From Polaromonas sp. UBA5171 (GTDB lineage: Bacteria; Pseudomonadota; Gammaproteobacteria; Burkholderiales; Burkholderiaceae_C), in NCBI GenBank assembly GCA_002413395.1, contig DHWX01000052.1, forward strand, positions 1 to 39,026: DNA of 39,026 bases. The letters are read 5' to 3'. The translations under genes and the position numbers were made by a program. Positions 8,272 through 15,697 of the stretch are shown here, in pieces; the first letter of the stretch is position 1; each line of letters starts with the position of its first letter. Below the pieces are notes generated by a model. The model saw nothing but the letters and a program-made list of their open reading frames with translations, did no database searches and was not told the origin of the DNA.

Positions 8272-8287
8272 TGTCGTTACAACGACA
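8272..8287. promoter_or_regulatory. Palindromic operator, TGTCG-N6-CGACA
   Basis: The bases TGTCGTTACAACGACA have perfect seven-base arms and the half-site spacing of Crp/Fnr-family operators. A -10-like TAATAT lies at 8309-8314, predicting a start near 8320. That puts the dyad centre at about -41, the usual class II activator position. The -35 region is poor, consistent with activation. The likely ligand is the product of the divergent gene 7456-8196. Binding is inferred. Confidence 0.5.
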
Positions 8288-8376
8288 CCCTAACGTCAAA
8301 CATATCCGTAATATTCATAGCAGATCAGCAGTTTTTCTTGACAGAAAGGCTGCGTTTAACCCGGAGACCAGGAAGC

Positions 8377-10323
8377 ATGCAGACCACGTTCCCCCGATTG
8401 CTGCTCAAACATGCCGCCGAACGCCCGGATGCCCCCGCCATGCGCGAAAAAGAATACGGCATCTGGCAGGCGCACAGCTGGGCAGGCATGGCGGCGCTGG
8501 TTGAACACATCGCGTATGGTCTGCACCAGCTCGGCCTGCAGCGCGGCGAACACATGGTGGTGATCGGTGCCAACCGTCCGCGCCTGTATGCCACCATGCT
8601 GGCGGCGCAGTCGCTGGGGGCCATTCCGATCCCGCTGTACCAGGACGCAGTGGCGACCGAATGCGTGTTCCCCATCACCAATGCCGACGTGCGCTTTGCG
8701 TTTGCCGAAGACCAGGAGCAGGTGGACAAGCTGCTGGAGATTCGCGACCGCTGCCCGGATCTGGCTCATCTTGTTTACGATGATCCGCGCGGCCTGCGCA
8801 ATTACGCAGAGCCCGGGTTGATGTCGCTGGATGCGCTGATTGAATCAGGCCAGGCATTGGCAGCCAGCCAGCCCGCTTTTCTCCGGGCCGAGATTGACAA
8901 AACCAGCCCGAACGACGTGGCCGCAATGTTTTTTACTTCGGGCACCACCGGCAATCCCAAAGGCGTGGTGCATACGCACAACACCCTGCTGGACCGCGCG
9001 CGCGCCGGTGCCGAATTTGACAAGCTGACCGCCAGCGAGGAAGTGCTGGCCTACCTGCCACCGGCCTGGATCGGCCAGAACATTTTCAGCTACGCGCAGT
9101 GGCTGGCCTGTGGCTACGTGGTGAACTGCCCGGAAGACGCCAGCACGGTGACGATTGACCTCAAGGAAATCGGGCCGACCTACTACTTTGCGCCGCCGCG
9201 GGTGTTTGAAGGCCTGCTCACGAGCGTGATGATCCGCATGGAAGACGCCAGCCGTGCCAAACGCGGCATGTTCAACTTCTTCATGAAGGTGGCCAAACGC
9301 GTCGGCCCGGACCGCATGAACGGCCAGGCACTGGGTCTTGCGGACACGCTGCTGTACCGCCTGGGCGACCTGCTGGTGTACGGGCCGTTGCGCAACAACC
9401 TGGGCTTCTCGCGGGTGCGCGTGGCCTACACGGCGGGCGAAGCGATTGGCCCGGACCTCTTCACTTTTTACCGCTCCATCGGCATCAACCTCAAGCAGCT
9501 CTACGGCTCCACTGAAACCGCGGTGTTTGTCTGCCTGCAGCCCGACGACCAGGCGCGCGCCGACACGGTGGGCGTGCCGATTCAGGGTGTGCAGATCAAG
9601 GTGGCTGAGAACGGTGAAATCCTCGTCAAGTCGGCCGGCCTGCTCAAGGAATACTACAAAAACCCGGCCGCGACCGCCGAGGTGCTTGACGCCTCTGGCT
9701 GGTATCACACCAGTGACGCGGGTTTCATCGACGCGCGCGGCCACCTCAAGATCATTGACCGCGTGAAGGACGTGGGCCGCATCAAGGGCGGCGAACACGA
9801 CGGCGCGCTATTTGCGCCCAAGTATGTCGAGAACAAGCTGAAGTTCTTCCCGCACATCAAGGAAGTCGTGGCCTACGGCGATGGCCGTGAAAAGGTCTGC
9901 GTTTTCATCAACATCGACTTCAACGCGGTGGGTAATTGGGCCGAGCGGCATAACCTGCCCTATGCCGGCTACACCGACCTGGCCCAAAAACCCGAGGTTT
10001 ATCAACTCGTCAGGGAGTGCGTCGAAAAGGTCAATGCCGATCTGAGCGCGGATGCCTTGTTGGCGGGCTCTCAGGTCAGCCGTTTTCTGGTGCTGCACAA
10101 GGAACTGGACGCCGACGATGGCGAATTGACCCGTACCAACAAGGTGCGCCGCGGCTTCATCGCAGAAAAATACCAGCCGCTGATTGAGGCCCTCTACGGC
10201 GGCAAGACCGAGCAGTTCATAGAGACGGTGGTCAAGTTCGAAGACGGGCGCAGCGGCAGCGTGAGCGCCACGCTCAAGATCAGTGAGGCCAAAACATTTG
10301 CCCCGGTGAAGGCTGCGGCATGA
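8377..10323 (+). CDS. AMP-dependent long-chain-type acyl-CoA synthetase
   Basis: It activates a carboxylic acid to its CoA thioester by way of an acyl-adenylate. The 648-residue protein carries the AMP-binding P-loop FFTSGTTGNPKG (about residues 185-196), the YGSTET motif, and GWYHTSDAGFIDARGHLKII with the ATP-binding aspartate. KDVGRIKGGEHDGALFAPKYVE follows as the hinge region. Length and C-terminal extension fit the long-chain acyl-CoA synthetase group rather than the shorter benzoate-CoA ligases. The frame is open far upstream, but the ATG at 8377 has GGAG/AGGA in front and begins at the family's usual N-terminus. The stop overlaps the livG start (ATGA at 10320-10323). The substrate cannot be read from sequence; the transporter context suggests an imported acid. 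Confidence 0.87.
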   Translation: MQTTFPRLLLKHAAERPDAPAMREKEYGIWQAHSWAGMAALVEHIAYGLHQLGLQRGEHMVVIGANRPRLYATMLAAQSLGAIPIPLYQDAVATECVFPITNADVRFAFAEDQEQVDKLLEIRDRCPDLAHLVYDDPRGLRNYAEPGLMSLDALIESGQALAASQPAFLRAEIDKTSPNDVAAMFFTSGTTGNPKGVVHTHNTLLDRARAGAEFDKLTASEEVLAYLPPAWIGQNIFSYAQWLACGYVVNCPEDASTVTIDLKEIGPTYYFAPPRVFEGLLTSVMIRMEDASRAKRGMFNFFMKVAKRVGPDRMNGQALGLADTLLYRLGDLLVYGPLRNNLGFSRVRVAYTAGEAIGPDLFTFYRSIGINLKQLYGSTETAVFVCLQPDDQARADTVGVPIQGVQIKVAENGEILVKSAGLLKEYYKNPAATAEVLDASGWYHTSDAGFIDARGHLKIIDRVKDVGRIKGGEHDGALFAPKYVENKLKFFPHIKEVVAYGDGREKVCVFINIDFNAVGNWAERHNLPYAGYTDLAQKPEVYQLVRECVEKVNADLSADALLAGSQVSRFLVLHKELDADDGELTRTNKVRRGFIAEKYQPLIEALYGGKTEQFIETVVKFEDGRSGSVSATLKISEAKTFAPVKAAA

Positions 10324-11102
10324 GCAAGAAGATAGGCGACGTCATTCTTGATGTGAACAACATCAGCCTGAGCTTTGGCGGAGTCAAGGCGCTCTCGGAC
10401 ATTTCATTCAATGTCAAGGAGCACGAGATCCGCGCCATCATCGGCCCCAACGGCGCCGGCAAAAGCTCGATGCTCAACTGCATCAACGGCGTCTATACGC
10501 CGCAGCAGGGCTCGATTACCTTTCGCGGCCAGACCTTCAAGCACATGAACAGCCACCAGGTGGCGGTCATGGGCGTGGCCCGCACCTTTCAGAACCTCGC
10601 GCTGTTCAAGGGCATGAGCGTGATCGACAACATCATGACGGGTCGCAACCTGAAGATCAAAAGCAACCTGCTGCTGCAGGCGCTGCGCATCGGTCCGGCG
10701 GAAAAGGAAGAAATCATGCACCGCGAGGCGGTCGAACGCATCATCGACTTCCTTGAGATTCAGGCGCACCGCAAAACGCCCGTCGGACAGTTGCCTTACG
10801 GCCTGCAAAAACGCGTGGACCTGGGGCGCGCCCTGGCGATGGAGCCGCAAGTACTGCTGCTGGACGAACCCATGGCCGGCATGAACGTGGAAGAAAAGCA
10901 GGACATGTGCCGCTTTGTGCTGGATGTGAACGACGAGTTCGGCACTACCGTGGTGCTGATCGAGCACGACATGGGTGTGGTGATGGATATCTCCGACCGC
11001 GTCGTCGTGCTGGACTACGGCAAAAAAATCGGTGACGGCACGCCCGACGAGGTGCGCAACAACGAAGACGTGATCCGGGCCTACCTTGGCGTGGAGCATT
11101 AA
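10320..11102 (+). CDS. livG: HAAT-family ABC transporter ATPase, LivG-like
   Basis: One of the two ATPases that power import through the LivH-LivM channel. The 260-residue product has Walker A GPNGAGKS (42-49), a Q-loop around ARTFQNLALF, the LivG-type signature LPYGLQKRVDLGRAL in place of LSGGQ, Walker B VLLLDEP, and the D-loop/H-loop VLIEHDM. The C-terminal VIRAYLG is typical of LivG. It overlaps the synthetase stop by four bases, so the two are translationally coupled. The specificity of the system (amino acid, urea or aromatic acid) is not determined by this subunit. Confidence 0.9.
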   Translation: MSKKIGDVILDVNNISLSFGGVKALSDISFNVKEHEIRAIIGPNGAGKSSMLNCINGVYTPQQGSITFRGQTFKHMNSHQVAVMGVARTFQNLALFKGMSVIDNIMTGRNLKIKSNLLLQALRIGPAEKEEIMHREAVERIIDFLEIQAHRKTPVGQLPYGLQKRVDLGRALAMEPQVLLLDEPMAGMNVEEKQDMCRFVLDVNDEFGTTVVLIEHDMGVVMDISDRVVVLDYGKKIGDGTPDEVRNNEDVIRAYLGVEH

Positions 11103-11104
11103 CC

Positions 11105-11194
11105 ATGTATTGCGACGCCAAGATGGATATGAAGAATTCATTGCGAATGAATGCGGCTACACGAAGCGCGCAAGCAACAGGGGTGAGCAAATAA
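11105..11194 (+). CDS. Possible 29-residue small ORF between livG and livH
   Basis: An ATG two bases after the livG stop opens a 29-codon frame (MYCDAKMDMKNSLRMNAATR and nine more residues). It ends TAA one base before the livH ATG. No ribosome site of its own is evident, but livG termination could feed it. The sequence AGGGGTGAG inside its end serves as the livH Shine-Dalgarno. It may be a coupling leader or chance. The peptide matches nothing I recognise. Confidence 0.25.
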   Translation: MYCDAKMDMKNSLRMNAATRSAQATGVSK

Positions 11195-11195
11195 C

Positions 11196-12125
11196 ATGGC
11201 CTTCTTTCTTGAAACTTTGCTGGGCGGCCTGATGGCTGGCATGCTGTATTCGCTGGTGGCGCTGGGCTTTGTGCTGATCTTCAAGGCCTCGGGTGTGTTC
11301 AACTTTGCGCAGGGTGCGATGGTGCTGTTTGCAGCGCTGGCGATGGCCCGGTTTTCACAATGGATTCCACAATGGACGGGCATCAGCAACCTGATCCTGG
11401 CCGATCTCGTTGCCTTTTTGATTGCCGGCGTCATCATGTTCGGGATGGCCTGGCTGATCGAGCGGCTCGTGCTGCGCCACCTGGTCAACCAGGAAGGCAC
11501 CACCCTGCTGATGGCCACCATCGGCATCGCTTATTTCATAGAGGGCGTGGGCCAGACGGTTTTTGGCGGAAGCATCTACAAAATCGACATCGGCATGCCA
11601 AAAGACCCGGTTTTCATACTGGAGTCGGTATTTTCGGGCGGCATCCTGATCAACAAGGAAGACCTTTACGCGGCCTTGATCGCGGCGGTGCTGGTGGCGC
11701 TGCTGAGCGTGTTTTTCCAGAAGACCGCCACCGGCCGGGCCCTGCGCGCGGTCGCCGACGATCATCAGGCCGCGCAATCGATCGGCATTCCGCTGAACCG
11801 GATCTGGGTCATTGTGTGGTGCGTGGCAGGCGTGGTGGCGCTGGTCGCCGGGATGATCTGGGGCAGCAAGATGGGCGTGCAGTTTTCGCTGGCAACCGTG
11901 GCCTTGCGCGCCCTGCCGGTGGTGATTCTGGGCGGCCTGACTTCCGTGCCTGGCGCCATCATTGGCGGCTTGATCATCGGCGTGGGCGAGAAACTCTCCG
12001 AGGTTTACCTCGGTCACTATGTCGGCGGCGGCATCGAAATTTGGTTTGCCTATGTGTTGGCACTGGGTTTCCTGCTGATCCGGCCCCAGGGGTTGTTTGG
12101 TGAAAAAATCATTGATCGGGTATGA
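11196..12125 (+). CDS. livH: HAAT-family ABC permease, LivH-like
   Basis: An inner-membrane permease half of the importer, 309 residues with about eight hydrophobic segments. The N-terminus (LLGGLMAGMLYSLVALGFVL) and the block LRAVADDHQAAQSIGIPLNR, the cytoplasmic EAA-like loop that contacts the ATPases, are typical of LivH. AGGGGTGAG precedes the start at suitable spacing. It is separated from livM by a 129-base gap that holds two hairpin repeats. With livM it would form the heterodimeric channel for the periplasmic binding protein's ligand. Confidence 0.9.
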   Translation: MAFFLETLLGGLMAGMLYSLVALGFVLIFKASGVFNFAQGAMVLFAALAMARFSQWIPQWTGISNLILADLVAFLIAGVIMFGMAWLIERLVLRHLVNQEGTTLLMATIGIAYFIEGVGQTVFGGSIYKIDIGMPKDPVFILESVFSGGILINKEDLYAALIAAVLVALLSVFFQKTATGRALRAVADDHQAAQSIGIPLNRIWVIVWCVAGVVALVAGMIWGSKMGVQFSLATVALRALPVVILGGLTSVPGAIIGGLIIGVGEKLSEVYLGHYVGGGIEIWFAYVLALGFLLIRPQGLFGEKIIDRV

Positions 12126-12133
12126 AATCTTGA

Positions 12134-12240
12134 GGGACAGACCAGGTTTTTTTCGAAGCAAATCTGCTCTGTCACCAACTAATGTGAGACTTTGCGGGAC
12201 AGTCCAAGATTTGCGAAGCACATTTGCTCTGTCCCCAACT
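12134..12240. repeat. Tandem pair of GGGACAG...CTGTCCC hairpin repeats
   Basis: Two related units lie in the livH-livM gap: 12134-12180 and 12196-12240, about 62 bases apart. Each begins GGGACAG, contains CGAAGCA and TTTGCTCTGTC or close variants, and ends CCAACT. In each the GGGACAG and CTGTC(C)C ends pair as a hairpin. The layout resembles REP/RAYT-type elements. Neither has a T-run, so they are not obvious terminators. Confidence 0.6.
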
Positions 12241-12254
12241 GATTAGAAGGTGTT

Positions 12255-13331
12255 ATGTTTTACAGAGAAAACGGTCAATTCAAAACCACTTACCGCTCGG
12301 ACCAGCAGATCTTCCCGATCCTGCAGGACCGCATTGCCATTGGCCTGATCCTGCTTGCTGCTTTCGTGGTGGTGCCGCTGCTGGCCAGCGACTACCTGTT
12401 TCAGGCCATTTTGATTCCGTTTGTCATCATGGCGCTGGCTGCGCTCGGCGTGAACATCCTGATTGGCTACTGCGGCCAGATCTCGCTCGGGTCGGGCGCC
12501 TTCATGGCGGTGGGTGCCTACGGCGCCTACAACTTCTTCGTTCGCATTCCCGGCATGCCGCTGATTCCGGCGCTGATTCTGGGCGGATTGTGCGCCACTT
12601 TGTTCGGCGTTCTGTTTGGCTTGCCAAGCTTGCGCGTCAAGGGACTGTATCTCGCCGTGGCAACGCTGGCCGCGCAGTTCTTTGGCGACTGGATGTTCCT
12701 GCGCATCAAGTGGTTTACCGACGACTCGCCGTCGGGTTCGGTATCGGTCAACAATTTGCAGGTGTTCGGTCTGCCGATTGAAGGCTCCCACGGCAAATAC
12801 TGGCTGTGCCTGTCCATTCTGGTGATCATTGCGCTGCTGGCCAAAAACCTGGTGCGAGGTGCGATTGGCCGCGAGTGGATGGCGATCCGCGACATGGACG
12901 TGGCCGCCGCGGTGATTGGCATTCGCCCCATGTATGCCAAGCTCAGCGCCTTTGCCGTCAGCTCTTTCATCATCGGCGTTGCCGGCGGGTTATGGGCTTT
13001 CGTCTATCTGGGGGCCTGGGAACCGGCGGCGTTCTCCGTCGACCAGTCATTTCGCCTGCTGTTCATGGTCATCATCGGTGGTCTGGGCTCGATCATGGGA
13101 AGTTTCTTTGGTGCCGCCTTCATCGTGGTGTTGCCCATCGCGTTGAACCAGTTCCTGCCAGTGTTTCTCGGTCTGTTCGGGATCCAGATTTCCACGGCCG
13201 GCATCGCCCATGCAGAGTTGATGGTTTTTGGTGCCCTGATCGTCTGGTTCCTGATCATGGAGCCGCACGGCCTGGCCAAGCTCTGGTCCACGGGCAAACA
13301 AAAATTGCGCTTGTGGCCATTTCCGCATTGA
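12255..13331 (+). CDS. livM: HAAT-family ABC permease, LivM-like
   Basis: The second permease, 358 residues, with a cytosolic N-terminal 30 residues, then about nine to ten hydrophobic segments. The block ALGVNILIGYCGQISLGSGA is the hallmark of LivM. REWMAIRDMDVAAAVIGIRP is the ATPase-contact loop, and ETTH-like C-terminal residues (MEPHGLAKLW) close the protein. The ATG at 12255 follows AGAAGG. It pairs with LivH. The C-terminus is basic, and no fused ATPase is present. Confidence 0.9.
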   Translation: MFYRENGQFKTTYRSDQQIFPILQDRIAIGLILLAAFVVVPLLASDYLFQAILIPFVIMALAALGVNILIGYCGQISLGSGAFMAVGAYGAYNFFVRIPGMPLIPALILGGLCATLFGVLFGLPSLRVKGLYLAVATLAAQFFGDWMFLRIKWFTDDSPSGSVSVNNLQVFGLPIEGSHGKYWLCLSILVIIALLAKNLVRGAIGREWMAIRDMDVAAAVIGIRPMYAKLSAFAVSSFIIGVAGGLWAFVYLGAWEPAAFSVDQSFRLLFMVIIGGLGSIMGSFFGAAFIVVLPIALNQFLPVFLGLFGIQISTAGIAHAELMVFGALIVWFLIMEPHGLAKLWSTGKQKLRLWPFPH

Positions 13332-13390
13332 GCCGCATCAAGGTTTGAGTTTTTTCGGGTGGTTTGTTTTTATTTTTTAAGGAGACAACA

Positions 13391-14719
13391 ATGAAAGTAC
13401 GTCAATTGATTCTGGCGGTGGCTGTGGTGGCTGCTGGCGCATCGGCCGTATCGACCAGCGCATTCGCTCAAGCCAAGGAGCAGTTCTTCCCGCTGCTGTC
13501 ATACCGCACCGGCCCCTATGCCCCCAACGGAACGCCCTGGGCCAACGGCAAACAGGACTATCTCAAGATGGTCATCGCCCGTGATGGCGGCATCAACGGC
13601 GTGAAGCTCACCTACGAAGAGTGTGAGACCGCCTACGCCACCGACCGCGGCGTGGAATGCTACGAGCGCCTCAAAAGTCACCCGGGCGTTGCTCTTTTTG
13701 ACCCGCAGGCTACGGGCATTACCTTTGCCCTGACCGAGAAGGTGGAAAACGACAAAATTCCCCTGATGACGCTGGGCTATGGTCTTTCCATTTCGCAGGA
13801 TGGCATGGCCTTCAAGTGGAACTTTCCGCTGATGGGCAGCTACTGGACGGGTGCCGACATCCTGATTCAGGCCATCGGCAAACGTGAAGGCGGCCTGGAC
13901 AAGCTCAAGGGCAAAAAAATTACACTGGTCTATCACGACTCACCGTTTGGCAAGGAGCCCATTCCGATGCTGCAGGAGCGCGCGAAGATGCATGGCTTTG
14001 AGCTGCAACTGCTGCCCGTCACCGCGCCGGGAGTGGAGCAAAAAGCCACCTGGCTGCAGGTCCGTCAGTCCAAACCTGACTACGTTCTGCTGTGGGGCTG
14101 GGGCGTGATGAACTCCACCGCGCTCAAGGAAGCGCAGGCGACCGGCTATCCGCGCGACAAGATGTACGGCGTGTGGTGGTCCGGCGCCGAACCTGACGTC
14201 AAGGACGTGGGTGAGGGCGCCAAGGGTTACCACGCGCTGGCGCTCAACACCTCGGGCCAGCAGCCCAAAGTCATGCAGGACATCCTGAAATATGTGCATG
14301 ACAAAGGCCAGGGTACAGGCCCGCGTACCGAGGTTGGTTCAGTGCTCTACACGCGGGGCGTGATCATCCAGATGCTGGGAATTGAGGCCGTACGACGTGC
14401 GCAGGAGCGTTTCGGCAAGGGCAAGGTGATGACCGGTGAGCAGGTGCGCTGGGGCCTGGAAAACCTGAACCTCACGCAGGCCAAGCTCGACGCGCTGGGT
14501 TTTGGTGGCGTGATGCGCCCGCTCAGCACCTCCTGCGCCGATCACATGGGTTCGACCACGGCACGTATTGAAACCTGGGACGGCAAGAAGTGGAACGTCA
14601 ACCCGGAGTACTTCACAGCGGATGAGCAGATCATCAAACCCATGATCAAGGCCGGCGCAGACAAGTACCTGGCTGACAAGAAGTTGACCCGCCGCACACC
14701 GGCCGATTGCCAGTCCTGA
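13391..14719 (+). CDS. Periplasmic substrate-binding protein of HAAT transporter
   Basis: A type I periplasmic binding protein (Peripla_BP_6 fold), 442 residues. The signal peptide ends at Ala-Phe-Ala before Gln-Ala-Lys, around residue 26. The mature protein begins EQFFPLLSYRTGPYAPNG and has two lobes. The conserved first-lobe block is LKMVIARDGGINGVKLTYEE and the second contains KKITLVYHDSPFGKEPI. A strong AAGGAG precedes the ATG at 13391. It is longer than leucine-binding proteins (about 370), like the forms found in clusters for aromatic or dicarboxylic substrates. It determines specificity, which cannot be read here. Four hairpins follow it and may raise its expression over downstream genes. 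Confidence 0.85.
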   Translation: MKVRQLILAVAVVAAGASAVSTSAFAQAKEQFFPLLSYRTGPYAPNGTPWANGKQDYLKMVIARDGGINGVKLTYEECETAYATDRGVECYERLKSHPGVALFDPQATGITFALTEKVENDKIPLMTLGYGLSISQDGMAFKWNFPLMGSYWTGADILIQAIGKREGGLDKLKGKKITLVYHDSPFGKEPIPMLQERAKMHGFELQLLPVTAPGVEQKATWLQVRQSKPDYVLLWGWGVMNSTALKEAQATGYPRDKMYGVWWSGAEPDVKDVGEGAKGYHALALNTSGQQPKVMQDILKYVHDKGQGTGPRTEVGSVLYTRGVIIQMLGIEAVRRAQERFGKGKVMTGEQVRWGLENLNLTQAKLDALGFGGVMRPLSTSCADHMGSTTARIETWDGKKWNVNPEYFTADEQIIKPMIKAGADKYLADKKLTRRTPADCQS

Positions 14720-14739
14720 GATTCGTGACCCATGCGCAC

Positions 14740-14841
14740 TTTCAGCGCTGGCTCGTCCGGCTCTGAAAGTTGCACGCTGACGTGCAAGTTGGCGGCTCCC
14801 ATGAGCCGCCAACTGAAAGGGCGGCAACGCTGCCTTTTCAG
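14740..14841 (+). other. Four consecutive hairpins between binding-protein gene and livF
   Basis: Four inverted repeats stand almost back to back: TTTCAG/CTGAAA (14740-14768), TGCACG-CTGA-CGTGCA (14771-14786), GTTGGCGGCTC-CCAT-GAGCCGCCAAC (14788-14813) and CTGAAA/TTTCAG around GCGGCAACGCTGC (14813-14841). None is followed by a T-run. Such structures often protect upstream mRNA from 3' exonucleases or reduce read-through. Confidence 0.6.
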
Positions 14842-14874
14842 TTGGCTCAAATCCGAAAAAATAGATACACCACC

Positions 14875-15684
14875 ATGAGTGACTCAAACATCGTTCTCAA
14901 CGTCAACGGCATCGAGGTCATTTACAACCATGTGATTCTTGTGCTCAAGGGCGTTTCACTGCAAGTCCCCGAGGGTCGCATCGTGGCCATTCTGGGAGGC
15001 AATGGTGCGGGTAAAACCACCACGCTGCGTGCCATCTCCAACCTGCTCAAGGGTGAGCGCGGGGAAGTCACCAAGGGCTCCATCGAGCTGCGCGGTGAAC
15101 GCATTGAAAACCTCTCGCCCGCCGACCTGGTGCAGCGCGGCGTGGTGCAGGTGATGGAGGGGCGTCATTGCTTTGGCCACCTGACCATTGAAGAAAACCT
15201 GCTGACCGGGGCCTACACGCGCAAAAGCAAAAGCGAGGTCGCCGCTAATCTGGAAAAGGTCTACAACTATTTTCCACGCCTGAAAACGCGGCGCACCTCG
15301 CAGGCTGCCTACACTTCGGGCGGTGAGCAGCAGATGTGCGCGATTGGCCGAGCGCTCATGGCCAACCCCAGCATGGTGCTGCTCGACGAGCCCTCCATGG
15401 GTCTGGCACCGCAAATTGTTGAAGAAGTGTTCAACATCGTCAAAGACCTCAATCAGCGCGAGAAAGTCACTTTTTTGCTGGCTGAGCAAAACACCAACAT
15501 GGCCCTCAAATACGCCGACTATGGTTACATCATGGAGAGCGGCCGCGTCGTCATGGACGGCGCTGCCAGCGACCTGGCCAACAACGAGGACGTGAAAGAG
15601 TTCTACCTCGGGGTAGGCGGTGGCGAACGCAAAAGCTTCAAGGATGTAAAAAGCTACAAGCGCCGCAAACGGTGGCTGGCTTGA
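14875..15684 (+). CDS. livF: HAAT-family ABC transporter ATPase, LivF-like
   Basis: The second ATPase of the importer, 269 residues. Walker A GGNGAGKT lies at 41-48, the Q-loop region includes VVQVMEGRHCF, the signature is TSGGEQQMCAIGRAL, and Walker B is MVLLDEPSMGLAP. This last run is the LivF hallmark. The C-terminus extends about 30 residues past the usual end with a lysine/arginine-rich tail (KSFKDVKSYKRRKRWLA). The start at 14875 was chosen because the fold begins directly after it; the Shine-Dalgarno is weak. The PaaK-like gene starts 13 bases downstream with a GAGGAG-type site. Confidence 0.9.
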   Translation: MSDSNIVLNVNGIEVIYNHVILVLKGVSLQVPEGRIVAILGGNGAGKTTTLRAISNLLKGERGEVTKGSIELRGERIENLSPADLVQRGVVQVMEGRHCFGHLTIEENLLTGAYTRKSKSEVAANLEKVYNYFPRLKTRRTSQAAYTSGGEQQMCAIGRALMANPSMVLLDEPSMGLAPQIVEEVFNIVKDLNQREKVTFLLAEQNTNMALKYADYGYIMESGRVVMDGAASDLANNEDVKEFYLGVGGGERKSFKDVKSYKRRKRWLA

Positions 15685-15697
15685 GGAGAATGGTGCA

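Noticed and set aside
7489..8376. Long plus-strand extension of the acyl-CoA synthetase frame
   Set aside because: It is antisense to the Crp/Fnr gene and has unnatural composition; the family N-terminus begins at 8377.
8845..9798. 317-codon minus-strand frame inside the acyl-CoA synthetase
   Set aside because: It is a shadow of GC-rich coding sequence; the plus strand has clear catalytic motifs throughout.
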